The notes under the pieces are model-generated. The model made no database searches. It was not told where the DNA came from and worked only from the letters and a program-made list of their open reading frames with translations. Below are positions 33,603 through 42,246 of a DNA stretch of 44,643 nt, one piece after another. Made by a program: the position numbers and the translations under genes. The stretch lies in assembly GCA_947372105.1 (NCBI GenBank), contig CANBSH010000016.1, forward strand, positions 1-44,643. The letters are read 5' to 3'. This DNA comes from Chitinophagaceae bacterium. GTDB lineage: Bacteria > Bacteroidota > Bacteroidia > Chitinophagales > Chitinophagaceae. Each line of letters starts with the position of its first letter. The first letter of the stretch is position 1.

Positions 33603-36308
33603 TTACTTTAATAGACTTTTCACTGCCTCGATGACTTTATCTAATTGGCTTGCATCCTGACCGCCAGCACTTGCTAAAGTGGCTTGTCCACCACCCCCCC
33701 CTTTAATCAATGGGGCAATGGTCGTTTTGATTATTTGTGGAGCTTGCCAGTTTTTAGAGTTTACTAATTCCTGACTTATATATAATGCTACGGCAGCTTT
33801 TTCTTCAATATTATTCACTAATACTACTATTGCATTATTCTTTTCAGATCCTAATTGAAGTGCTAATTTTTTCAAATTATCTGCACTATTTAAATTCACC
33901 TGAGTCCCTAAAAAAGAGATTCCGTTCAATTCCATAAACTGAGTAGATAATGTTTCAGCAAATGTATTTACCCATAATGCTTCTTGGCTTTCTTGTTTTT
34001 TCTTTAATTCTTTTTGTTCGTTTTGTAATTGTGTTACTAATACATTTAACTGATCTATACTTAAGCTGTCATTCGCGTTCACCTTAGTGGCTTTACTTTC
34101 TACCGCTGCTGCAACTATGGTATTTGCTTTTTCTAATTGTTGAATTTGCTTAATTAATTTATCTTTTGCTTCTGCAACAAAGGTTTGTGCTGCTTCACCC
34201 ACCACGGCTTCAATTCTTCTCACACCTGCTGCCACTGAAGCTTCTGCTTTTAATAAAAATTGGGCGATCTCTCCTGTAGCACCCACATGGGTACCGCCAC
34301 ATAATTCAATAGAATATTGAGGATCCATTATAACGACTCTTACTTTGTCGCCATATTTTTCTCCAAACAGTGCCATTGCACCAAATTGAATGGCTTCCTC
34401 TTTATTCATTTCTTTAATGACTACTGGGATATTTTCTTTTATTTTTTCATTTACTATTTTTTCTACTGCACTTATTTCCTCAGGAGTCATTTTTGCAAAA
34501 TGTGAAAAGTCGAAACGTAATTGTTCCTGATTCACTAAACTTCCTTTTTGAGCAACGTGTTTTCCTAAAACTTGGCGTAATGCTGCGTGTAATAAGTGTG
34601 TTGCTGAATGATGTATAGTGGTATTATTTCGGGCAGTTAAATTAATATTTGCTTGAACCTTATTTGAAATAGTCTTTGGAAGGCTATCCGTAAAATGAAT
34701 AAATAAGTTATTCTCCTTTTTGGTATCAGTTACTTCAATGACTGTTCCATCTTCAAAAGTAAAAGTACCAATATCACCCACTTGTCCGCCACTTTCAGCA
34801 TAAAAAGGCGTTTCGGCTAATACCCATTGAAAGGATTCTTTTCCTTTGGCTTTGATGCTTCTGTATTTTATAATAGTGGTCTCGGCGGTGGTTTGGGTAT
34901 ATCCTGTAAATGTGTTTACCACATCAGGGCATACTTGAATCCAGTCGCTAGTATCTACTGCTGTTGCGGCTCTACTTCTATTTTTTTGTTGCAACATTTC
35001 GTTTTCAAATCCTGATTCATCTACTAATAATTCATTTTCACTTGCAATCAATCGAGTTAAGTCAACCGGAAATCCATAAGTGTCAAATAATTCAAAAGCC
35101 AATTTACCTTCAATCGTTTGACCTTTTTGATGCGTATGTATAATATCATCCATACGCTTTAATCCTTTTTCTAAAGTTCTTAAAAAACCTTCCTCTTCTT
35201 CTTTTACTACCTTACTCACAAAATCAAGTTGTGCAGTTAATTCTGGAAACACATTTTCAAATTGTTTCGCTAATAAAGGCATCAACTGATGCAATAAAGG
35301 TTGTTTATAATCTAAGTAAGAGTAATAATATCGTACCGCTCTTCTTAAAATTCTTCTAATAACATATCCTGCGCCTGTGTTAGCGGGTAATTGCCCATCT
35401 GCAATAGTGAAAGCAATCGCCCTAATGTGATCTGCTAATACTCTAAAGGCAATAGCTTGCTTACTGCCGCTAAAGTCATAAGTTTTTCCGGTGATATTTG
35501 CGACTGCACTAATTGTTCCAGTAAATACATCTGTATCGTAGTTGCTTTGTTTACCTTGAATCACACGAACTAATCTTTCAAACCCCATTCCTGTATCAAC
35601 ATGCCTATTGGGCAAGGGTTCTAGGCTACCATCTTTTTTTCTATTATATTGTATGAATACATTATTCCAAATTTCTATGACTTGAGGATGATCTTTGTTC
35701 ACTAAATCACGCCCAGGTATTTTTGCTATTTCTTCTTCCGAACGCATATCCACATGAATTTCACTGCAGGGTCCACAAGGACCGGTATCACCCATTTCCC
35801 AAAAATTATCTTTTTTATTTCCGTAGATAATTTTTTCTTGAGGCACCCATTTTTTCCATTCTTCTAAGGCGATACTAGAAGGAGGTAAATTTTCGGAAGG
35901 ATCCCCTTCAAAAACAGTAATATATAATTTGGCAGGATCAATGCCATATACTTTGGTTAATAATTCCCAACTCCATGCAATCGCTTCTGCTTTAAAATAA
36001 TTTCCAAAGCTCCAATTACCCAACATTTCAAACATGGTATGATGATAAGTGTCTACACCTACTTCTTCTAAGTCATTGTGTTTTCCACTCACACGCAAAC
36101 ATTTTTGAGTATCTGCAATACGAGGGTGGCTAGGAGGCTGATTCCCTAAAAAATAATCTTTAAACTGATTCATCCCCGCATTGGTAAATAATAAAGTGGG
36201 GTCGTTTTTTAATACGATAGGGGCAGACGGAACAATAGCGTGACCCTTAGATGCAAAAAAATCTAAAAATTGTTGTCTTATTTCGGAGCTCGTCATCATG
36301 TATCTCAT
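33603..36308 (-). CDS. alaS: Alanyl-tRNA synthetase
   Basis: A class II synthetase of about 900 residues. The catalytic domain at the N-terminus shows FTNAGMNQFKDYFLG, and GAGYVIRRILRRAVRY follows. The editing domain has its metal-site motifs HSATHLLH and CGGTHV. A coiled-coil segment (about 720-780) precedes the glycine-rich C-terminal domain, which ends near GGGGGQATLASAGG. Start candidates are ATG 36308, 36299 and 36296. The segment MTSSEIRQQFLDFF suggests that one of the two shorter starts may be the true one. It diverges from the M23 peptidase gene across 117 bases and has its own terminator. Confidence 0.96.
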   Translation of the reverse strand: MRYMMTSSEIRQQFLDFFASKGHAIVPSAPIVLKNDPTLLFTNAGMNQFKDYFLGNQPPSHPRIADTQKCLRVSGKHNDLEEVGVDTYHHTMFEMLGNWSFGNYFKAEAIAWSWELLTKVYGIDPAKLYITVFEGDPSENLPPSSIALEEWKKWVPQEKIIYGNKKDNFWEMGDTGPCGPCSEIHVDMRSEEEIAKIPGRDLVNKDHPQVIEIWNNVFIQYNRKKDGSLEPLPNRHVDTGMGFERLVRVIQGKQSNYDTDVFTGTISAVANITGKTYDFSGSKQAIAFRVLADHIRAIAFTIADGQLPANTGAGYVIRRILRRAVRYYYSYLDYKQPLLHQLMPLLAKQFENVFPELTAQLDFVSKVVKEEEEGFLRTLEKGLKRMDDIIHTHQKGQTIEGKLAFELFDTYGFPVDLTRLIASENELLVDESGFENEMLQQKNRSRAATAVDTSDWIQVCPDVVNTFTGYTQTTAETTIIKYRSIKAKGKESFQWVLAETPFYAESGGQVGDIGTFTFEDGTVIEVTDTKKENNLFIHFTDSLPKTISNKVQANINLTARNNTTIHHSATHLLHAALRQVLGKHVAQKGSLVNQEQLRFDFSHFAKMTPEEISAVEKIVNEKIKENIPVVIKEMNKEEAIQFGAMALFGEKYGDKVRVVIMDPQYSIELCGGTHVGATGEIAQFLLKAEASVAAGVRRIEAVVGEAAQTFVAEAKDKLIKQIQQLEKANTIVAAAVESKATKVNANDSLSIDQLNVLVTQLQNEQKELKKKQESQEALWVNTFAETLSTQFMELNGISFLGTQVNLNSADNLKKLALQLGSEKNNAIVVLVNNIEEKAAVALYISQELVNSKNWQAPQIIKTTIAPLIKGGGGGQATLASAGGQDASQLDKVIEAVKSLLK

Positions 36309-36336
36309 TTTTAATCAGTGTCCTAAATTAAAAAGC

Positions 36337-36344
36337 TATATTTG
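36337..36344 (+). promoter_or_regulatory. -7 promoter box (TATATTTG) for the M23 peptidase gene
   Basis: A perfect TAnnTTTG match 81 bases before the ATG at 36426, in the gap shared with alaS. It lies only 21 bases from the opposite box for alaS. Confidence 0.4.
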
Positions 36345-36365
36345 TAAAGCATTTTAAGTGGACCT

Positions 36366-36373
36366 CAAAGGTA
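36366..36373 (-). promoter_or_regulatory. -7 promoter box (TACCTTTG) for alaS
   Basis: A perfect TAnnTTTG match on the minus strand, 57 bases before the longest alaS start. No -33 element is found at the right spacing. Confidence 0.4.
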
Positions 36374-36425
36374 AGGAATTGGGGCTTTTTTATGGCCATT
36401 AAAGCCAAATAATCGGGTATTATAA

Positions 36426-37397
36426 ATGAAGAAAATTAAATACTACTTTAATACACATACCCTTCGTTTCGAGAAGGTGGATACACCCTTGAAAGTAAGG
36501 TTATTGCAGCTGTTTGGATTTATCGCTGCTTCCATTGTGACGGGGGTGGTGATTGTCGCTATATTATTTCAGTATATCGATTCTCCGAAGGAAAAATTAC
36601 TTCGTCAGCAAAATGAAAGTTACAAGGCCAATTACAGTCTTGTTCAACAAAGATTGAAACAACTAGAATTACAAATGACCGAGTTGGAGAGTAGGGATAA
36701 TGAAGTGTATCGTTCCATTTTTGAATCTAGTCCTATTCCCGATAGTGCTAGATTGAAAGATATGGACGCTTTAAAAGAAGCAAAACTGATTCAAAATTTA
36801 TCAAGTTCTGATTTGCTTCAAAACATGATAGATCAACTGAACAATTTAAGTGTTAGAACTTCTTTTCAAGATAAGTCCTTTTTGGAAATTACTTCCATGG
36901 TAAAAAATAAAGAGAAACTATTAAGAGCTATCCCTGCTATACAACCCGTTAGTAATAAAAATTTGAATAGGATTGGAGGAAGTTTTGGTTATCGAATAGA
37001 TCCTGTTTATAAAGATTTTCGCTTTCATCAAGGATTAGATTTTACGGCACCTTCAGGAACCCCTATTTATGCGACTGCCGATGGGGTGGTTCAAATTGCA
37101 GGATTTAGTACGGATGGATATGGCAATAAAGTGGTCATTAATCATGGCTTTGGATATCAAACTTTATATGGGCATATGTTTCGAGTGAAAGCCAAAGCAG
37201 GGCAGACTGTAAAAAGAGGGGAAGTGATTGGCTATATTGGAAACACAGGCAAGAGTACGGGACCCCATTGTCATTATGAAGTGATTAAACGTGGAATTAA
37301 AGTGGACCCTGTTTATTATTTTTATAATGATTTAACGCCTGCTCAATTTGATAGAATATTAAAAGCGGCAGCTGCGAACAAACAAAGTTTAGATTAA
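36426..37397 (+). CDS. M23-family metallopeptidase (membrane-anchored)
   Basis: A 323-residue LytM/M23 endopeptidase that cuts peptide cross-links in peptidoglycan. One N-terminal membrane helix (about 29-50) is followed by a coiled coil (55-95). The C-terminal M23 domain (about 183-300) has the zinc ligands His201 and Asp205 (HQGLD) and His283, with His281 also present (HCHYE). All are intact, so it should be active rather than an EnvC-like activator. It diverges from alaS, a pairing common in Bacteroidota. A small membrane protein gene starts 10 bases downstream. Confidence 0.92.
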   Translation: MKKIKYYFNTHTLRFEKVDTPLKVRLLQLFGFIAASIVTGVVIVAILFQYIDSPKEKLLRQQNESYKANYSLVQQRLKQLELQMTELESRDNEVYRSIFESSPIPDSARLKDMDALKEAKLIQNLSSSDLLQNMIDQLNNLSVRTSFQDKSFLEITSMVKNKEKLLRAIPAIQPVSNKNLNRIGGSFGYRIDPVYKDFRFHQGLDFTAPSGTPIYATADGVVQIAGFSTDGYGNKVVINHGFGYQTLYGHMFRVKAKAGQTVKRGEVIGYIGNTGKSTGPHCHYEVIKRGIKVDPVYYFYNDLTPAQFDRILKAAAANKQSLD

Positions 37398-37407
37398 CAT
37401 TTGTCAT

Positions 37408-37635
37408 ATGGATCCTGAAGTATTAGCTTTTTTAAATCGCATTTCTCGAAGCATAGGCATTGCTTTATTGATCATGGTATTAAATTCTACCATTGGCATT
37501 ATGTGGGGATACGCATATGTAGAAGATCATTGGAAATGGAGCAACACCTTTTTTTATATTTTCGCATCCATAAGTTTAGTGACTTTATTTTACACTCTAT
37601 ATAAAATCTGGGGGCCACATTTAAAAAAGGATTAA
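37408..37635 (+). CDS. Small two-helix membrane protein, 75 aa
   Basis: A 75-residue protein with two predicted membrane helices (about residues 13-36 and 45-65) and a charged end (HLKKD). It begins 10 bases after the M23 peptidase stop, in the same direction, and has codon use like its neighbours. A real gene co-transcribed with the peptidase is therefore likely. I recognise no family. An accessory role to the peptidase would be a guess from position only. Confidence 0.65.
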   Translation: MDPEVLAFLNRISRSIGIALLIMVLNSTIGIMWGYAYVEDHWKWSNTFFYIFASISLVTLFYTLYKIWGPHLKKD

Positions 37636-37646
37636 TCTGCAACGTG

Positions 37647-38090
37647 TTAACTGCTATGATCCGCAATAATATTCCATTTACCATTTATCTTTTTAAATAG
37701 CAAAGTATAAACACCGCTAGCATCTCCTACTTTGCGTGATAAATGCCATTTGCCAATCACAAAATAATGGTCAGTGGTGAGGGGTCTTACTTGAATAATT
37801 TCAAAAGACAGCTTTCCCATGTAGTTTACATCAGGATAATTTTTTTTATAATTGGCTAAGGTTTGCGCATAACCATAAGTGGGACCGCTGCTCCCAATAA
37901 AAACTAAGCTGTCATTTTTCCAATAGCCTTCCATAAAAGAAGTTAAATCACCGCTATTCCAATACTTTATTTGATTATTCAATACTGCTCGAATAGCTTG
38001 TTCGTCTTTGTTCTGCGCATTTCCAAATATTGAAATGGTGCATAAAGCAATCATCATAAAAAGGGGTAACCAACTTTTTTTCATAGTCAT
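37647..38090 (-). CDS. Secreted SnoaL/DUF4440-like protein
   Basis: A 147-residue exported protein with a signal peptide (about 1-25, ending GNAQ) and one NTF2-like domain. AIRAVLNNQIKYWNSGDLTSFMEGYW, a central FVIGKWHL strand and the closing YTLLFKKINGKWNIIADHSS are typical of DUF4440/SnoaL-like proteins. These form a cone-shaped pocket and have varied or unknown functions. The second Met (residue 3) is an equally good start. It converges on the small membrane protein gene with 11 bases between. Confidence 0.85.
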   Translation of the reverse strand: MTMKKSWLPLFMMIALCTISIFGNAQNKDEQAIRAVLNNQIKYWNSGDLTSFMEGYWKNDSLVFIGSSGPTYGYAQTLANYKKNYPDVNYMGKLSFEIIQVRPLTTDHYFVIGKWHLSRKVGDASGVYTLLFKKINGKWNIIADHSS

Positions 38091-38213
38091 GTTTTTTGTT
38101 TATAATCGAATTAAAAATAAAAGCGAAGCTATCTATATAATAAAGACATCCTGCCCATTTAAATCCTATTGAAAAGTTAAGATAAATATTTAAAATGAGC
38201 TTAATTTGCAGTC

Positions 38214-38816
38214 ATGAGTTATAAAGCACACTTAAAAAAAGACCCAAAGCTATCGTCCATATTAGATGAGGATACCCATATTTTAAAGCGTAGAAAGAAT
38301 ACCCCCATTAGATTAATGGCAAGCATAATTAGCCAGCAATTGAGTACTAAAGTGGCTAAGATTATTTTTGAAAGATTTTTGGCCTTATATCAAAAAAAAG
38401 AACCTAGCTGTCAGCAGGTGCTGGATACTCCGGATGAAACATTGAGGACTATTGGATTGAGTTACTCCAAAATTGGGTACGTCAAAAATGTAGCCCAATT
38501 TTTTATTGAACATGATTTGACCGACAAGCAATTATATCAAATGCCCCCAGAGGAAGTGATTGATTTGTTGGTGCAAATAAAAGGCGTTGGGAAATGGACA
38601 GTAGAAATGTTATTGATGTTTAGTTTGGGCCATGAAAATGTTTTTGCAGTAGATGACCTAGGAATTCAACAAGCAATGGTAAAGCTGTATCGTTTTAAAT
38701 ATACTACTAAGAAAGAATTGCAAACCAAAATGTTGGCAAAATCAAAATCATGGGAACCTTATAAAACCTATGCTTGCTTACACTTATGGAAGTGGAAGGA
38801 TGGGGGTGCTGTCTAA
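38214..38816 (+). CDS. AlkA-type DNA-3-methyladenine glycosylase
   Basis: A 200-residue HhH-GPD glycosylase that removes alkylated purines in base excision repair. The helix-hairpin-helix reads LLVQIKGVGKWTVEMLLMF (118-136), and the catalytic Asp is probably Asp148 in VFAVDDLGIQ. It has no four-cysteine iron-sulfur cluster, which separates it from the Nth/MutY enzymes. It is shorter than E. coli AlkA (282) because the N-terminal beta domain is missing, as in many bacterial homologues. It overlaps the end of ppc on the opposite strand by four bases. Confidence 0.9.
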   Translation: MSYKAHLKKDPKLSSILDEDTHILKRRKNTPIRLMASIISQQLSTKVAKIIFERFLALYQKKEPSCQQVLDTPDETLRTIGLSYSKIGYVKNVAQFFIEHDLTDKQLYQMPPEEVIDLLVQIKGVGKWTVEMLLMFSLGHENVFAVDDLGIQQAMVKLYRFKYTTKKELQTKMLAKSKSWEPYKTYACLHLWKWKDGGAV

Positions 38817-41404
38817 GCCGAATTTCGAGCGGCATTAATAATTCCAAACATAGTTCGAGTTAATAATTTCTCATATGAAATTTTTAAAGATTCCTCTATT
38901 TGTAGTTCTTGTAATTTACACAAAGCATATTGTTGTATCGTTAACAAAGGAAAAACAATGCGGTCTCTGAATAAAATAGAATGTTTCGCTAAAGTATCAT
39001 TTTCCATTAAACTTTTACTTTGAGTGAGTTCTAAATATAATTGAGTGGTTAAATTAAACTCCTCTTTAATGATGTTTCGCAGGGGACTAAATTCAGAATC
39101 TGTTTCAATATATTTAGTGATAGCAAAATTTGATTTCACCATACTCATCATACTATTATCAATTAGGGTTCTAAAAAAAGACACTTCTTTATATAAATTT
39201 TGTACTTCTTCCCATTGCCCTTTTTCTTTCAACACCTGTAATGCAGTGCCCACACCAAAATAACCCGGCACATTCTGTTTTAATTGACTCCAACTTCCTA
39301 CAAAAGGGATGGCACGTAAGTCGCTCAATGCTAAATCGCTTGTTTGCCCTCTTTTGGTAGGACGGCTAGCAATATTACTTTTGCCATAGTAGTTTAGCGG
39401 ACTAAATTTTTGTAAGTAGGGTAGAAATGAAGGATGTTGTTTTAATTGCTGATAAGTGACATAACTTATATGTCCCAATTCTTCCATCATAGCACGATGC
39501 TCTGGTGTAATGTTAGACTTAGTAGCGCCAAATATTTCATTACTCAATCCAGCACTCAATAATTGTTCTAAATTAAATTGTGCAGATTGGATGGTTCCAA
39601 AATTGGAAGTAATGGTTTGACCTTGCACCGTTAATTGAATTTCTTGATTTTCAATTTGATTGCCCATGGAAGCATAAAACTGATTTGTTTTTCCTCCCCC
39701 TCGAGAAGGAGGACCTCCTCTACCATCAAAAAATTTAACGATGATATTATTTTTTCTTGAAATAGCAGTTAACCTTTCTTTAGTGGTGTAGATACTCCAG
39801 TTAGCTTGTAAGTAACCGCCATCTTTAGTGCCATCACTAAACCCTAACATAATTGGTTGCTGATAGTCTCGTTGAACAAGATGTAGATGATAGGCATAAT
39901 TAGTGTAAAGTGTTTCCATAATTGCTTCTGCAGCAGCTAAATCATCAATAGTTTCAAATAGTGGAACTATATCAATACTAGGTAGACTATTATTCCATCC
40001 TGATAAAACAAATAAAGTATAAAGTTCTATGACATTGACTGCAGACTGGCAATTGCTAATTATGTATCGATGACAACTAGCTATTCCATTAATGGACTGA
40101 ATGGTTTGAATGGCTTCCAAACTTTCCATGGTGTCTTTAGCTATTCCCTCTGCTAAATCTGTTGATGAAATTTTGCCTACTATATTTTGTAAAGAATGGA
40201 TTTGATCGGATTCAGAAAGTGTTGCATAGTTTTCTGGTAAAATACCTACACCATTAGATGCTTTAAGTAGTTCATGAATACTCATTAATACAGAACGATG
40301 AATTCTACTATCTTGTCTAATATCTAAGGAGGCAAAATGAGTGCCAAATAATTGCACCTTATGTAATAAACTTTCCAACTTAGATAAATACAAAGAATAA
40401 TCTTCTTGAATTAATTTAGTTCGGATAGTGGTAAGACAATTTATAATTTCTTCCTTTGAGATGGGATGGGTGATATCGGGTCTAAAAACATTTTCATATA
40501 ATTTTGCTTCCAATTCATTGATTAAAACATCTACTCCTGTAAAAGTAATTTTACGTTTTAATTTTCTCACATCTCTATAATAACAAACTACAATACTACT
40601 TCTTAATGCACTGGCTACTTTTAACGTGGTAGCTGCATTGACAAATGGATTACCATCACGATCTCCGCCAGGCCAAAAACCTAATTCAATGAAAGGATTG
40701 TTTCCATCATATTGATCATTGAATACTTCTTTTACAATATTGGAATAGATATTGCCTACTGAATCATAAAAAACATTCTCCAAATACCACATTAAATTAG
40801 TGGCCTCATCGGCTGGGGTGGGTTGTTTTTTATTAAAGAAGGGTGTTAGTCCCAATTGTTGAATATATTGATTGATAGTATTAAAATCATTTTTACTAAT
40901 TGATTGTCCCATATCATGTATAATGCCTAATACATTGGCTGGATAAAATTGCGTTGGATGCGCTGTTAATACGATTCGTACTTTAAAGGATGCTAATTTT
41001 TCTTGCAAGGCTTGCGTTTGACCTAACAACTCTGCCTCTCTATACAGTGCCTTTAAACTTCCTTTTCCTTCTATATCATTCATGCTTGTAAATGCAGCAT
41101 CTTCGATAGCATCAAATAAAACCACTTGACGTTCCATATATTGAACGTATTTGAATAAGTGTTCTAATTTTTCTTTTTCGTTGTCGACGTAAGTATGTTG
41201 TTTGAAAAAATAATCTACTATTTCAACGGGCGTTTTTTCTTTACTAAAACCTTCCTCACAGGTTTGTAAAAGTAGGGGTAATAAGGCACCCACATTGGCA
41301 ATACCCGAATAGGGTAGTGCCGCGAATAAGCTATTGTAGATGATGTATTTATCTGATACGTTTTTTCGAAACTGACCAGAATAAAAATTAGAATTAGTTG
41401 ACAT
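38813..41404 (-). CDS. ppc: Phosphoenolpyruvate carboxylase
   Basis: An 863-residue enzyme that carboxylates PEP to oxaloacetate to refill the TCA cycle. The catalytic histidine motif TAHPTQFYPANVLG (about 150), FWPGGDRDGNPF (about 245), LGFSDGTKDGGYLQANWSIY and FFDGRGGPPSRGGGK are all present. An upstream GTG at 41428 could add eight residues; the ATG at 41404 is the natural start. The window shows no regulator nearby. It converges on the glycosylase gene and follows the MBL-fold gene by 66 bases. Confidence 0.95.
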   Translation of the reverse strand: MSTNSNFYSGQFRKNVSDKYIIYNSLFAALPYSGIANVGALLPLLLQTCEEGFSKEKTPVEIVDYFFKQHTYVDNEKEKLEHLFKYVQYMERQVVLFDAIEDAAFTSMNDIEGKGSLKALYREAELLGQTQALQEKLASFKVRIVLTAHPTQFYPANVLGIIHDMGQSISKNDFNTINQYIQQLGLTPFFNKKQPTPADEATNLMWYLENVFYDSVGNIYSNIVKEVFNDQYDGNNPFIELGFWPGGDRDGNPFVNAATTLKVASALRSSIVVCYYRDVRKLKRKITFTGVDVLINELEAKLYENVFRPDITHPISKEEIINCLTTIRTKLIQEDYSLYLSKLESLLHKVQLFGTHFASLDIRQDSRIHRSVLMSIHELLKASNGVGILPENYATLSESDQIHSLQNIVGKISSTDLAEGIAKDTMESLEAIQTIQSINGIASCHRYIISNCQSAVNVIELYTLFVLSGWNNSLPSIDIVPLFETIDDLAAAEAIMETLYTNYAYHLHLVQRDYQQPIMLGFSDGTKDGGYLQANWSIYTTKERLTAISRKNNIIVKFFDGRGGPPSRGGGKTNQFYASMGNQIENQEIQLTVQGQTITSNFGTIQSAQFNLEQLLSAGLSNEIFGATKSNITPEHRAMMEELGHISYVTYQQLKQHPSFLPYLQKFSPLNYYGKSNIASRPTKRGQTSDLALSDLRAIPFVGSWSQLKQNVPGYFGVGTALQVLKEKGQWEEVQNLYKEVSFFRTLIDNSMMSMVKSNFAITKYIETDSEFSPLRNIIKEEFNLTTQLYLELTQSKSLMENDTLAKHSILFRDRIVFPLLTIQQYALCKLQELQIEESLKISYEKLLTRTMFGIINAARNSA

Positions 41405-41470
41405 GATAGAGTACCCTAAAGGTAACACAAAAAAATGCAGATTCTCTGAAACCCACGCTAGTATTGATTC

Positions 41471-42232
41471 CTAATGAATGTTCGTTGGTTGTTGATAGGT
41501 AGGCATTTTAAGATCATGGTAAAAGGCAAATTTCCAACCTTCTTGTTGACCTTGTTCCCACCACTTTTGTCTCCATTGCATAGCCGTTTTGCCATCTACA
41601 TCATACTTGGCAACAAACCTGGATTTCATTTGTTGTAATTGAGGTGCCACATCTCCCCCAAAAAATATTATTTCTCCTTGTTCTTTGATCCATGCGGCTT
41701 GATGATATAGGCTATGGCCCGCTGTTAATTGATAATGAATCAAATTTTCAATGACTCCTTCATCCTCAGTAAGCCAACTCACTTTGCTAAATTCGTCTAA
41801 GATGGCAACTTGTTCTAGAATATAAGACGCGTTTGAATTACTTAAGGCCAATTCATATTCCCTTCTTTGTATAAAATGTGTAGCATAGGGAAAGCTTATA
41901 AACCGATCACCATGTGTAGGATGAATATAACTAAGTCCTCCTGCATGATCCTTATGCAAATGGCTCATAAAAACTTTAGTTACAGAAGTGGGATCAATAC
42001 CCAATGCCATCAAATTTTCATGTATTTGTAATACACCATTTGAATTAAAGTACCCCAGTCCAGTATCTAGTAAGATGATATCTTTTTCGGTGATGACTAC
42101 AAAAGGTTGAATTTCTACTAATAAACTTCCTTTCGTTTTTTCAGCCAAATTTTCGGCAGAGGCATTAAAGGGCACAAAAATTTTCGTATGATCAATGGTA
42201 AAACTCCCTTCAGATAATGGATGAATGCGCAT
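41471..42232 (-). CDS. MBL-fold metallohydrolase
   Basis: A 253-residue metallo-beta-lactamase-fold hydrolase with the binuclear metal motif HLHKDHAGG (His91, His93, Asp95, His96), a later His in TAGHSLYH and the bridging Asp in FFGGDVAP. No signal peptide is seen, so it is cytosolic. The substrate is unknown; lactonases and many housekeeping hydrolases share the fold. It begins 14 bases after the rodA stop and may be the last gene of the mrdA-rodA transcript. Confidence 0.87.
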   Translation of the reverse strand: MRIHPLSEGSFTIDHTKIFVPFNASAENLAEKTKGSLLVEIQPFVVITEKDIILLDTGLGYFNSNGVLQIHENLMALGIDPTSVTKVFMSHLHKDHAGGLSYIHPTHGDRFISFPYATHFIQRREYELALSNSNASYILEQVAILDEFSKVSWLTEDEGVIENLIHYQLTAGHSLYHQAAWIKEQGEIIFFGGDVAPQLQQMKSRFVAKYDVDGKTAMQWRQKWWEQGQQEGWKFAFYHDLKMPTYQQPTNIH

Positions 42233-42246
42233 GATGAAAAATTAAT

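Noticed and set aside
41405-41428. Longer ppc start at a GTG
   Set aside because: The ATG at 41404 is a stronger start, and the extra residues have no family support.
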